Origin: SKVR01 sp037441525 | Lineage (GTDB): Bacteria > Bacteroidota > Bacteroidia > Bacteroidales > UBA7960 | Reading direction: 5' to 3' | Assembly: GCA_037441525.1 (NCBI GenBank) | Contig: JBBISA010000068.1 | Span: 1 to 18,254, forward strand | Length of the DNA: 18,254 nt | In this document: piece after piece, positions 8,244 through 16,062 of the stretch | Position numbering within the stretch: the first letter of the stretch is position 1 | Layout: each line of letters begins with the position of its first letter | Notes under the pieces: model-generated | Told to the model about the DNA's origin: nothing | The model's database searches: none | What the model saw: the letters and a program-made list of their open reading frames with translations, nothing else | Made by a program: the position numbers and the translations under genes

Positions 8244-9341
8244 TTATGTCTTTTTCGTCGATTCTGTAATTGCACTGATAAATTGTTGAGCCCGTATTGT
8301 ATTGGAATTTTCTTTGGCGCGCTGAACACAATACCGTTGAAAATTTTTATCAAAGGATTTTTCTACCGCACGCTTTATCTGCTCAGAATACTCTTCTTTG
8401 TTATTGGCTAAAAAGGCTGCTTCGCCGAATTTTTCGTATTCGTCATTATGATAATAAGCAACGAAGGGCTTTCCAAGAGCAGTAAATTGATAAATTTTAT
8501 TGTTCCCCCAATAAATTGAATATTCAGTATCTTTTCTACCAAGCACCAATCCAACCTTCCATTGGGAAACTATTTCAGGGATTTTTTTAAAAGGTACGTA
8601 ACCATAATATCTTATATTTTCTTGTTTTAACAGATTTTCAAAGTCTTTTAATGCTTTGCCCGTCAACTCATTTTTTCCATAAATAGCAAAATGATAATTG
8701 GGATTGTTTCGTACAACGTAATCAAGTAGATCAAAATCGAGCCAATCAGTAAGGTTTCCACTTACCCCAACAATCAACTTTTGGTTGGTCGGAGTTATGT
8801 TGTATTTATCATAGTTCCATACAACCAGGTCTGCTGTGTTTGGCCAGTAGGTAATATTGCTTAGTTTGAGATCGCTGTAATAATTATGAAGATATTCTTT
8901 ACACAAACCTTTGCTGATTGCAAAAACATGAGGGTCTCTTTGCAAAATTTTTCTTTCGGTTTCAAAGTTTTTCTTGCTTAAAAAAACACTGGGATCACGA
9001 ATTAAATATGCCAGTTTTTTGTTATTATTAATCATTCCCAGAAATATATCCTGATTCGGATCCGTTAGGAAAATTGTGTCGAAACCATTAATAAATGATT
9101 TCCAGTAAAAAGATTTAATAAACAATTCAAGCCGCCTCCACTTTCTAAACTTCCCTAAGCTAAATCCATAAAATATTTTAAACCTTATTTCAGGGTTTGA
9201 TGGCTTTTTAACGGGGTATCCCTTGATGCCAGTGAAAAAAATTATAGTGGTATTGGGGTGCTGTTCACATATTGCTTCTACCGTTGCGCGGCGGGTAAAG
9301 TTGTCGAAGTCATTACAGCTTAATATGATTAATAGCCGCAT
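8244..9341 (-). CDS. Divergent GT-B fold glycosyltransferase
   Basis: This 365-residue protein looks like a GT-B glycosyltransferase of the GT1/GT4 superfamily but is divergent. The central part reads KLIVGVSGNLTDWLDFDLLD (the turn that starts the donor domain), then YYGYVPFKKIPEIVSQWKVG and WGNNKIYQFTALGKPFVAYY, which corresponds to the donor-site loop of GT4 enzymes. The usual EX7E motif is absent; the equivalent region is TEYSIYWGNNKIYQFTALGK. This resembles TuaH-like transferases, where an N/D-K-x-x-x-(Y/F) segment replaces EX7E (inference). The start is ATG at 9341-9339, five bases after the preceding stop. Base composition is AT-rich, about 34% GC in a 120-base sample I counted. Sugar specificity is unknown. 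Confidence 0.8.
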   Translation of the reverse strand: MRLLIILSCNDFDNFTRRATVEAICEQHPNTTIIFFTGIKGYPVKKPSNPEIRFKIFYGFSLGKFRKWRRLELFIKSFYWKSFINGFDTIFLTDPNQDIFLGMINNNKKLAYLIRDPSVFLSKKNFETERKILQRDPHVFAISKGLCKEYLHNYYSDLKLSNITYWPNTADLVVWNYDKYNITPTNQKLIVGVSGNLTDWLDFDLLDYVVRNNPNYHFAIYGKNELTGKALKDFENLLKQENIRYYGYVPFKKIPEIVSQWKVGLVLGRKDTEYSIYWGNNKIYQFTALGKPFVAYYHNDEYEKFGEAAFLANNKEEYSEQIKRAVEKSFDKNFQRYCVQRAKENSNTIRAQQFISAITESTKKT

Positions 9342-9346
9342 TTTGT

Positions 9347-10585
9347 CTAAAGAGTTTTTAGCTGGTTTGTGAAATGCCGATAGTTTTTATCTGCATTGAA
9401 TTTTTGGTTCCAATACCACATAGCCTTTTTACCCCTTTCCATTGTATCAACATGTATTGCTATTTTGCACAACAGGGTTGACAGGAATTCAACCGGGGCA
9501 TTTGCATCAACCAACCAGCCAGTGTCATTATTCACTATTTCTGATGTACCTCCCACATTGGTTGCCATTACCGGAATCCCTACCGACATGGCCTCCATTA
9601 TGGAAACAGGTAACCCTTCCGAATCGCTCAGATTGATAAACAGATTGGGGTTTATTTTCTGGTAGTATTGAAATATCTCTTTGTTGTTTACATTCCCATA
9701 AAAGAAGTAATCAACTTTGCCTGTCAATTTTTCTTTTGCCATCGCATCAGTTTCTATTTTCAGCGGGCCATCGCCCATATGATGCCATTCAAGCTTAACC
9801 GGTATGTTTTGCTGTGCTGAATAAAACAATAGCTCAATTATCTTGTCCAATCTTTTCACTGGCGTTATACCCGAGCAGGAAACCATTTTAAAAGTACTAT
9901 GGTCATTGGGTTGAATGGATAAACCCGGGCCTTTGCTTCCCAAATAACTCAGCAGAAGTTTTTCTTTTGAATAGGGATATTGAGCGGCTAAATAATTCAA
10001 ACCATGCCCAGAAATACAAAAAATTTTATCAACCAATTGTAAATTCAAGGGTTTGATAAAATTTAATGACTTTTCACCTCTTTCATTATAGAGATCATAC
10101 CCATGAGCCCTACTAACTACTTTAATGCTTTTTGTTCTGTTTTTCAATAACCCAAGTGCAAGAGTTTCATAACCAAACCAATAAGTATAAAATAAAGTGG
10201 TACTAAAGTCGAAATTTCTTTGTTGCAAAAACCCATTTATTTTCTTCATTGAAACAGCAATCAGTCCTGAATACTTAATGCTCTTTATGGTTGCAATAAG
10301 GCTGAAATTGCGAAAAAACCCCAGCCTTAATAGCAAAGGTAACTGATGGATAATAAAAACAAACCCTGAAAAGTAAAGATGAAATTTCCCTTTGGGAGCG
10401 GGTTGACAAAAAACAGCTGATATTTCAACATTTCCAGGCACATTTCTTAAATCATCGGCTCGTTTACCAGGGCAGATGATTACTTTTTCAAAGGCTTCAG
10501 ACAAATATTTGATCTCTGTTTCCAGAAATGTTTCGGCAGTACCATAAGGAAAATAATCGGTAATTAATACCAGGGTTTTGCTCAT
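9347..10585 (-). CDS. GT4 family glycosyltransferase
   Basis: This 412-residue protein is a GT-B glycosyltransferase. The N-terminal half opens ITDYFPYGTAETFLETEI at 8-25, a pattern of GT4 enzymes with a glycine-loop substitute, and later has VVSRAHGYDLYNERG at 156-170, the acceptor-side His region. The donor domain starts near 235 (MVSCSGITPVKRLDKIIELL), with MGDGPLK at 270-276 and the EX7E motif SEGLPVSIMEAMSVGIPVMA (Glu323 and Glu331). The start ATG overlaps the stop of the upstream GT2 in an ATGA at 10582-10585, so the two are translationally coupled and probably add neighbouring sugars. The next gene starts five bases after its TAG. Donor and linkage cannot be read from sequence. Confidence 0.93.
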   Translation of the reverse strand: MSKTLVLITDYFPYGTAETFLETEIKYLSEAFEKVIICPGKRADDLRNVPGNVEISAVFCQPAPKGKFHLYFSGFVFIIHQLPLLLRLGFFRNFSLIATIKSIKYSGLIAVSMKKINGFLQQRNFDFSTTLFYTYWFGYETLALGLLKNRTKSIKVVSRAHGYDLYNERGEKSLNFIKPLNLQLVDKIFCISGHGLNYLAAQYPYSKEKLLLSYLGSKGPGLSIQPNDHSTFKMVSCSGITPVKRLDKIIELLFYSAQQNIPVKLEWHHMGDGPLKIETDAMAKEKLTGKVDYFFYGNVNNKEIFQYYQKINPNLFINLSDSEGLPVSIMEAMSVGIPVMATNVGGTSEIVNNDTGWLVDANAPVEFLSTLLCKIAIHVDTMERGKKAMWYWNQKFNADKNYRHFTNQLKTL

Positions 10586-11493
10586 TTAAACAAATTGGTA
10601 AACTTTTTCAATCTTCTCTTAATGCCAATAATACTGCGAAGCTGATGGTATCGAAATTTGGCCCAGTAACGGGTTATGCTTTTTTGAATTCTCTTTTTTT
10701 CACCCTTGTCAATATGCGATTCGTTGAGCAAAGTAATGGCTGCGGCCACCAGTTCTTTGGTTGCTTTGTATTCAAAAGAGGTTTTTTGTCCATGGTACCA
10801 TCTGAACATGCCTATATCAATATTGCACTGCACTACCTGCAATCCTAGGTTCATAAACTTACCCCAGAGTTCGTAGTCCATGGTATAATTGTTTCCTTCT
10901 GAAACGCCGCCAACCTCTTTATATGCCGCTACCGGATACAATACCGATTGTTGTAAAATTGAATCACGGTTTTTTGCTCTCCAGTATGCGGGCAAATCCA
11001 ACAATTTCGAAATAGTATCTATTTTGCTTACCGGAATCTCTTTTGTAATCTTGCTTTCTTTATCTATTTGATATCCTTTGCATAGGTAGAGCTTGTTTTC
11101 TCCATTGTAATGCTTCAGGACAAAATTAATCAGCGCATTTTCGCATAGCAGATCATCACTACAAAGCCACATCCCAATTTCGCCGGCTGCTATTTCAAAA
11201 CCCTTATTGATGGCGTGGCTTTGACCCTTGTCTTTTTCGCTTACCCAATAAGTAATTTGCTTTTGGTGCGTTTTGATGATTTCGACAGTATTGTCTGTAC
11301 TTCCTCCGTCTATGATTATATATTCCAGATTCGGGTAATTCTGATTAATAACAGATAAAATGGTTTCTTCAATAAACTCACTCTGGTTGTAAGAAGGGGT
11401 TACGATGGTAATTTTAGGCCATAGTTTGCCTTCGGGCTTTGTTGCTTTAGGGTCAATAAACTGTTGATTATAGGGCCAGTTGCTATTCTTCAA
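10582..11493 (-). CDS. GT2 family glycosyltransferase (GT-A)
   Basis: This 303-residue protein is an inverting GT-A glycosyltransferase of family GT2. The N-terminal catalytic domain shows ITIVTPSYNQSEFIEETILS at 28-47, YIIIDGGSTDNTVEII at 58-73 with the uridine-binding Asp62, WVSEKDKGQSHAINKGF at 83-99 and a metal-binding CSDDLL at 111-116. The C-terminal portion carries YTMDYELWGKFM, typical of the acceptor side, and ends in a very basic tail (IIGIKRRLKKFTNLFK) that may sit on the membrane. The start must be TTG at 11493-11491: the frame has no ATG before the catalytic domain and closes with TAA nine codons upstream. It follows the largest spacer of the glycosyltransferase section, so it may start its own transcript. 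Confidence 0.92.
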   Translation of the reverse strand: MKNSNWPYNQQFIDPKATKPEGKLWPKITIVTPSYNQSEFIEETILSVINQNYPNLEYIIIDGGSTDNTVEIIKTHQKQITYWVSEKDKGQSHAINKGFEIAAGEIGMWLCSDDLLCENALINFVLKHYNGENKLYLCKGYQIDKESKITKEIPVSKIDTISKLLDLPAYWRAKNRDSILQQSVLYPVAAYKEVGGVSEGNNYTMDYELWGKFMNLGLQVVQCNIDIGMFRWYHGQKTSFEYKATKELVAAAITLLNESHIDKGEKKRIQKSITRYWAKFRYHQLRSIIGIKRRLKKFTNLFK

Positions 11494-11633
11494 ATGCTTC
11501 TGTCTTAATGTTGTTTTTTAATTTATTCTGCTTCTAAATGAACTGTTAAAGCATCCATTGTTTTTAGTGTTCATCAGCGCATTGGTGCTTTTGAAGCCAA
11601 TTTTATTTTTGGTCCATTCTCTCTTTTCCATTA

Positions 11634-11690
11634 GGGCACAAAGGCTCTAAGGGTCACTAAGTTCTTTGTGTTTCTTCTTGTCTTCGTGCC
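11634..11690. repeat. Imperfect inverted repeat, CACAAAG type
   Basis: The plus strand reads GGGCACAAAGGCTCTAAGGG, then TCACTAAGTTCTTTGTG and, after a short gap, CTTCGTGCC. CACAAAG at 11637-11643 is perfectly complementary to CTTTGTG at 11664-11670, and GGCACAAAG at 11635-11643 pairs with CTTCGTGCC at 11682-11690 with one mismatch. A transcript could fold into a hairpin and might act as a weak attenuator or processing site. No T-run follows, so it is not a canonical terminator. Confidence 0.5.
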
Positions 11691-11704
11691 TTGGTAGCTA
11701 TTAT

Positions 11705-11738
11705 TTTTTTTGCCATAAAGACACTATGACACTAAGGG
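11705..11738. repeat. Extragenic CTAAGACACTA-type repeat, copy 2
   Basis: This copy reads TTTTTTGCCATAAAGACACT then ATGACACTAAGG on the plus strand. It shares the T-run, GCCA, AAGACACTA and ACTAAGG elements with the copy at 3651-3690, in the same orientation. It begins about a dozen bases after the stop of the GT4 gene at 11750. On the coding strand both read as CTTAGTGTC-type blocks ending in a GGCA and A-run. Confidence 0.6.
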
Positions 11739-11749
11739 ATCAATAATGT

Positions 11750-13000
11750 TTATCGATTAAGCATTTCACCATAAAGCTTTATATAGTTCTCAGCCTGGTG
11801 TTGCAATGTAAACTTGCTTTCGACCATTAGCCTTGCATTGCGCCCTAATTCCTCTTTATTGGCAAGCGTTTTTTCCATTGCCATGGCCAGCGCCTCGGCA
11901 TTGCCTGCCTGGGCCAGATGGCCAGTTTCTCCTTCCTTTATCATATCAGGGATGCCTCCGGTATTGAATCCCGCGCAGGGCACAGCGCATGCCATTGCTT
12001 CAAGGCAGGTCTGCCCAAATGCCTCCTGAAGCGATGGAATAACAAATACATCAGCAGCATTGTATACCCATGATAAGAACATATCATTGTCAATACTCCC
12101 AAGGTGAAGATGTGGAACATCGGCGTCTATGGGTGGTTTACCCCCTCCAAAAGATAAAAGAAAAAGATCCTTTCGTTTTCGGGTCAAAACCTGTATGGCG
12201 TATAACAACTCCTGAAAACCTTTTCTTTTATTGGTTACCCCTGGGGCACCAAAAAGAAACACTTTTTTTCCTTCGGGTATTTCCAGCAATTTGCGTACGC
12301 TTTGCTTGTCCTTAGGTTTAAAAAGTTCATGGTCAAGCCCATAGTGGATTGTCTCTACAGATTTTCCTTCAAAAATGGGGCTTTTCCTTGCTTCACCGGC
12401 CAGCCAGTAACTATCGGCCACTACTCGGAAGAGCTCAGCAGGTATGCGGGCGATAGCTTTTCGTTTTCTTTCAAAAATCTCCTTCGACCAGTCATTGTTG
12501 TTATGAGAACCCAGCTGCGGGCAGGCTCCGCAACTCGTTGCATATTTACCGCAAAGGTTGTCGTAATGACACCCGCCGGTAAATACATTCATATCGTGCA
12601 GGGTCCACACCACAGGTTTTTCGACCCAGTTAAAAAATGCAGAGATGTCGAGAAATCTGGAAACCCAATGCAGATGAAAAATATCAGAAGCAGGGAGTTG
12701 GCTCAATAAATCGTTTCGATAAGGTGTTTGATCGGAAGTAAATAGTTCGAGCCCCTGGGGTCGATTAGGATACTTCTGGTTTATATTGGTCTGTGTGCGG
12801 TGAAATATGTTTCTCTGTACTTTGGTTTTCCAGTCCTTTGCTGGCTTGAAAACCTTCACTTCTTCGGCTTGTGGGTCGCCTTGCTGAGCAAAAATTTGCG
12901 AATCAATTCCCCGAAGCAACAAGCCCTGATGAAGACGATATGAGGCACGTGCGGCGCCCCCCGATTTTGGCAAAGTGGAAATGTGGAGGACTTTGCTCAT
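11750..13000 (-). CDS. GT4 family glycosyltransferase, WcaC-like
   Basis: This is a GT-B glycosyltransferase of about 416 residues. The acceptor domain begins VLHISTLPKSGGAARASYRL, with a GG-A-A loop typical of colanic-acid WcaC-like enzymes. It carries FHLHWVSRF, then a four-cysteine cluster, GGCHYDNLCGKYATSC followed by GACPQLG, with Cys at 144, 150, 157 and 160. The donor domain has LFGAPGVTNKRKGFQELL and the EX7E motif EAFGQTCLEAMACAVP (Glu326 and Glu334). I choose ATG 13000-12998, which forms an ATGA overlap with the preceding GT2-like stop; the ATG three codons earlier (13009) would also be open. Composition (about 43% GC in a 120-base sample) is richer than the AT-rich genes just upstream. 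Confidence 0.92.
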   Translation of the reverse strand: MSKVLHISTLPKSGGAARASYRLHQGLLLRGIDSQIFAQQGDPQAEEVKVFKPAKDWKTKVQRNIFHRTQTNINQKYPNRPQGLELFTSDQTPYRNDLLSQLPASDIFHLHWVSRFLDISAFFNWVEKPVVWTLHDMNVFTGGCHYDNLCGKYATSCGACPQLGSHNNNDWSKEIFERKRKAIARIPAELFRVVADSYWLAGEARKSPIFEGKSVETIHYGLDHELFKPKDKQSVRKLLEIPEGKKVFLFGAPGVTNKRKGFQELLYAIQVLTRKRKDLFLLSFGGGKPPIDADVPHLHLGSIDNDMFLSWVYNAADVFVIPSLQEAFGQTCLEAMACAVPCAGFNTGGIPDMIKEGETGHLAQAGNAEALAMAMEKTLANKEELGRNARLMVESKFTLQHQAENYIKLYGEMLNR

Positions 13001-14022
13001 AATAAACATTTAAATTTTCTTTTTATGGACTTATAATAACGGGAAAGGTGAAACTCTATCGGGTTTAAAAGCTTATAATATAAAATTTTGAGTTTATATG
13101 TTGGGCTTTTCAACAGTAATTCTATATCATCGGTGTGTCTGATTTCATTATTAAGAGTACCTCTCTTGATATCATGAATCAAAGCATTTATGATTGCAGG
13201 ATGTACTCCATTAAATCTCTGTAGCCAGGAAACCTTTGTTAATACGCTGAAAACCCGGAATGGATCTTCCAGTTTTATAAATACATTATTGGCCCACCAT
13301 TCTGCCTGCTTTCTTTTTGACCATTCCGCCTCTTTGTAATATTCAGCTTTTTCTTTTACTTGTTTTGGAAAAACAAATGAATAATGGTAAAGGTGAATAC
13401 CTCTTCTGGTCATTTCTTTTGCTCCCAGCCAAAAAATCTTTCTTTGATCAATACCCTTCTCATTCAGTACGGTAGGTGGCCGGTGTGTTGAATAAGTATA
13501 TCCCCTGCCCCACTTGAACAACCGGTGAAATTCTTCTGCCCCTCTTCTCAGGTACCATCCGTCAACAATATAATCAAAACCGCCCCAAAACTGGAGTTGT
13601 TTAAAGGAAACAGCAGTTATTTGAGGATTAATTGTTAATATATTTTTAATTTCAACAATATCTTCCTCTTTATAAAACTCATCAATATCAACCTGCCACA
13701 AATAATTGCCTGTGGCTCGTTTTGCATAGGCCTGGCTTTGCTCGTGTTTTTCTCCAGGCCAGAAACCATTTGCATGACCTTCATCTTCAGCTGTTACAAT
13801 AATGATTTTATTATCCGGATCTTCCTTTAATTTCACTTCTTTAAGCATTTGCAAAGTCCCATCTCTTGAATGGCCATCGGGTGTGGCTACATTACGGGCT
13901 CCAAAGCAAGCTCCCTCTGCAACAATGATCTGATGAGCATGCGGGTATAAGGCGCGGATACAATAACGGGTAAAGGGCTCACCGTTGAGGACGATTATGC
14001 CAAAAGAGATTTTAGCTTCCAT
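12997..14022 (-). CDS. GT2-like glycosyltransferase (GT-A)
   Basis: This 341-residue protein is a GT-A type glycosyltransferase, more distant from the core GT2 family than its neighbour at 10582. The N-terminus reads ISFGIIVLNGEPFTRYCIRA at 5-24, then QIIVAEGA at 31-38 in place of the usual uridine-binding loop. SRDGTLQML at 52-60 and NYLWQVDIDEFYKEEDI at 106-122, with DID at 112-114, supply the metal-binding DXD. These features resemble the GT92-like and WcaA-type 'remote GT2' proteins. The C-terminal half is rich in Trp, Tyr and His and ends in a basic tail (YYKSIKRKFKCLL) that may attach to the membrane. The start is ATG at 14022-14020, 45 bases after the FkbM stop. Sugar donor is unknown. 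Confidence 0.85.
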   Translation of the reverse strand: MEAKISFGIIVLNGEPFTRYCIRALYPHAHQIIVAEGACFGARNVATPDGHSRDGTLQMLKEVKLKEDPDNKIIIVTAEDEGHANGFWPGEKHEQSQAYAKRATGNYLWQVDIDEFYKEEDIVEIKNILTINPQITAVSFKQLQFWGGFDYIVDGWYLRRGAEEFHRLFKWGRGYTYSTHRPPTVLNEKGIDQRKIFWLGAKEMTRRGIHLYHYSFVFPKQVKEKAEYYKEAEWSKRKQAEWWANNVFIKLEDPFRVFSVLTKVSWLQRFNGVHPAIINALIHDIKRGTLNNEIRHTDDIELLLKSPTYKLKILYYKLLNPIEFHLSRYYKSIKRKFKCLL

Positions 14023-14067
14023 CCCCTATACTTTTCTGAATAAAATAATAGATTAAAATCAGTGTTG

Positions 14068-14787
14068 CTAAATATTAGATTTCCTTTTATAAAAAACGGT
14101 TCTGATTGTTTTAGCAAGATAATAATACCCATTCATTTCGAGGTGCTCATTAATTTGATTTCCTTCTGAAGAATAATTATGATCTTCAAATAGTATTATC
14201 TCAGGCTTGTATCGATTAAAGTTCAAGTCTAAAATTACTTTTTTATCCAACCCCTCAATATCAATGGACATGAAGTCGATGAGTCTGTCTGAAGAAACAT
14301 ATTGATCGAGGATTTCATTGATTGTATGGGTCTTTACCTGTTGTTTTTTGACTAGGTGATAAATCCCTTCATCAATATGCCTCTGTGCATCTTCCTCTGA
14401 TAATGTATTCAGGGCTGGTTCGTTAAAAATAAAAAAGGTTTTCTCTCCACTTGATTCTGAAATGGCACACTCAATATTAGTGTCTCTGGGTCTTATTTTA
14501 TTAAAAATATCACTAATTCCGGGCATAGCGTCTATGTTAATTCCTGTCCATCCTTTTCGATAAAATTTATAGGTATTGGAAAGCTTAATCGGATGATGTG
14601 CCCCTATATCTACATAAAATCCATCCTTCTTATCCTTAAAAATCATTTCAAGTATTAAATCTTCTGCTTCCTGCGCATAGGAGATACGACTATAGGGGAA
14701 AAGCCCATATTCCTTTAAAATTATAGATTTAATTCCCTTAGGCAACCACAAGGCAATCATGTTATATAAAAACTCCTTAGCTTTCAT
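14068..14787 (-). CDS. FkbM family methyltransferase
   Basis: This protein of 239 residues is an FkbM-type (Methyltransf_21) SAM-dependent methyltransferase. The SAM-binding loop is GFYVDIGAHHPIKLSNTYKF at about 56-75, followed by GWTGINIDAMPG, holding the acidic residue expected to bind the SAM ribose, and NKIRPRDTNIECAISESSGE. A late FMSIDIEGLDKKVI segment is also characteristic. The family O-methylates hydroxyl groups, often on sugars. I choose ATG 14787-14785, which makes an ATGA overlap with the wzt stop at 14784; a TTG two codons earlier is less likely. This coupling suggests it methylates the exported glycan and may define the chain end recognised by Wzt (inference). The gene is AT-rich, about 31% GC in a 120-base sample. 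Confidence 0.93.
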   Translation of the reverse strand: MKAKEFLYNMIALWLPKGIKSIILKEYGLFPYSRISYAQEAEDLILEMIFKDKKDGFYVDIGAHHPIKLSNTYKFYRKGWTGINIDAMPGISDIFNKIRPRDTNIECAISESSGEKTFFIFNEPALNTLSEEDAQRHIDEGIYHLVKKQQVKTHTINEILDQYVSSDRLIDFMSIDIEGLDKKVILDLNFNRYKPEIILFEDHNYSSEGNQINEHLEMNGYYYLAKTIRTVFYKRKSNI

Positions 14788-16061
14788 GCCCAACTTCCGT
14801 TGATTAAAAATTTTGTGTTCTCTAAAATCCCCTTTGTCCCGCTTCTATAAAAATCACCCATTTCCACTTCAAACGAACAGGCCGCTTCTTTCAACCAATC
14901 TGACTCTATCCCATTGACCAAGATTCTCGTTCTTAAAGAGTATAATCCTGGACCAAGGAAAATCTCAGGAATTTTAAACAAGATTTTATACTCCCCGCTA
15001 TTGGGGAGCGAAAAAGTCTTAGTGAAATATGAACTGTAAATAACCGCCAGCCTGTCTCCAATATAATCATGAATAGAAAATCCTATATCGATGTTCTTTA
15101 AATTGTTTTCAGCGGTCAAAATAATAAATTCAATGGTTATTGGGTCTCCTGTAAATACTTTTTCTGTTCTCTCGTTGCCTTTTGAGTATAGATTGACCCC
15201 TATCAACTTAGCCCTCATATCTCCGGTTCTGTTGTTCGTGGTCAATAAATTTAGATTGTTGCTTTCAGTATAACAAGTTTCAATATATCTATCAATTACT
15301 TTTTGTACTTTTTCATGGTAGTCAATTGTACCATCTCTCAACAGAACAGCCTTTGAACAAAGGTTCTGAACCGCCGCCATATTATGGCTTACAAACAACA
15401 CAGTCCTACCCTCATTTCTACTTACATCCTGCATTTTGCCTATGGCTTTCTTCTGAAACTCTGCATCGCCCACGGCCAATACTTCATCTACTACCAATAT
15501 TTCCGGCTCAAGATGAGCTGCCACAGCAAACCCCAGCCGCACCATCATACCGCTGCTATATCGTTTTACCGGTGTATCAATGTAACGTTCAACACCCGCA
15601 AAATCAACAATTTCATCTAATTTCGAACGGATTTCAGCCTTAGTCATTCCCAGGATGGCACCGTTTAGAAATATATTTTCGCGGCCGGTAAGTTCGGGGT
15701 GAAACCCGGTACCCACTTCCAGCAAGCTGCCAATGCGGCCATTGAAGTCGATGCGCCCGGTGGTTGGACCTGTAACTTTGGAAAGAATCTTGAGCAATGT
15801 GCTTTTGCCTGCCCCGTTTTTTCCTATGATCCCCAGCACTTCACCAGGCATCACATCAAAGCTGATGTCTTTCAATGCCCATACATACTCGCTGTCGCCT
15901 TTGTTGCTGCGTACGTTGGTTTCGCCAATCTTTAAAAACGGGTCTTCCTTACCGCGCATTCGGGCCCACCAGCGCTGCACATCGGCTGTAAGGGTTTTGG
16001 AGCTAACTACGCCGAGGCGATATTGCTTTGAAAGCTTGTGGATGGAGATGATGGGTTGCAT
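14784..16061 (-). CDS. wzt: Polysaccharide ABC exporter ATPase, Wzt type
   Basis: This 425-residue protein is the ATPase of an ABC-2 type O-antigen exporter. The nucleotide-binding domain shows Walker A GKNGAGKST at 80-88, the family marker GSLLEVGTGFHPELTGREN at 111-129, signature YSSGM at 168-172, Walker B EILVVDE at 187-193 and the switch His at 226 in FVSHN. From about residue 270 a second domain of some 155 residues follows, matching the position of the beta-sandwich Wzt C-terminal domain that binds the glycan end in E. coli O8/O9a. It works with the permease at 16590-17426 at the inner membrane. Two 120-base samples I counted give about 54% GC in the ATPase half and about 30% in the C-terminal half. 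The start ATG at 16061 lies just after a repeat-filled leader. Confidence 0.96.
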   Translation of the reverse strand: MQPIISIHKLSKQYRLGVVSSKTLTADVQRWWARMRGKEDPFLKIGETNVRSNKGDSEYVWALKDISFDVMPGEVLGIIGKNGAGKSTLLKILSKVTGPTTGRIDFNGRIGSLLEVGTGFHPELTGRENIFLNGAILGMTKAEIRSKLDEIVDFAGVERYIDTPVKRYSSGMMVRLGFAVAAHLEPEILVVDEVLAVGDAEFQKKAIGKMQDVSRNEGRTVLFVSHNMAAVQNLCSKAVLLRDGTIDYHEKVQKVIDRYIETCYTESNNLNLLTTNNRTGDMRAKLIGVNLYSKGNERTEKVFTGDPITIEFIILTAENNLKNIDIGFSIHDYIGDRLAVIYSSYFTKTFSLPNSGEYKILFKIPEIFLGPGLYSLRTRILVNGIESDWLKEAACSFEVEMGDFYRSGTKGILENTKFLINGSWA

Positions 16062-16062
16062 T

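Larger units (their letters stand above)
11494..11749. other. 256-bp spacer between glycosyltransferase modules
   Basis: The largest gene-free stretch among the glycosyltransferases. The half next to the GT4 stop (11634-11740) holds the extragenic repeats listed separately. The half next to the GT2 start is AT-rich and carries no ORF or stable hairpin that I can see. A promoter for the downstream set is plausible by position, but I see no convincing Bacteroidota-type TTTG/TAnnTTTG pair on the minus strand. Confidence 0.55.

Noticed and set aside
12302..12709. 135-codon plus-strand ORF
   Set aside because: Antisense to the WcaC-like glycosyltransferase, which is strongly supported by its motifs.
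14785..14793. TTG start at 14793 for the FkbM gene
   Set aside because: The ATG two codons later forms an ATGA overlap with the wzt stop, the coupling used repeatedly in this operon.
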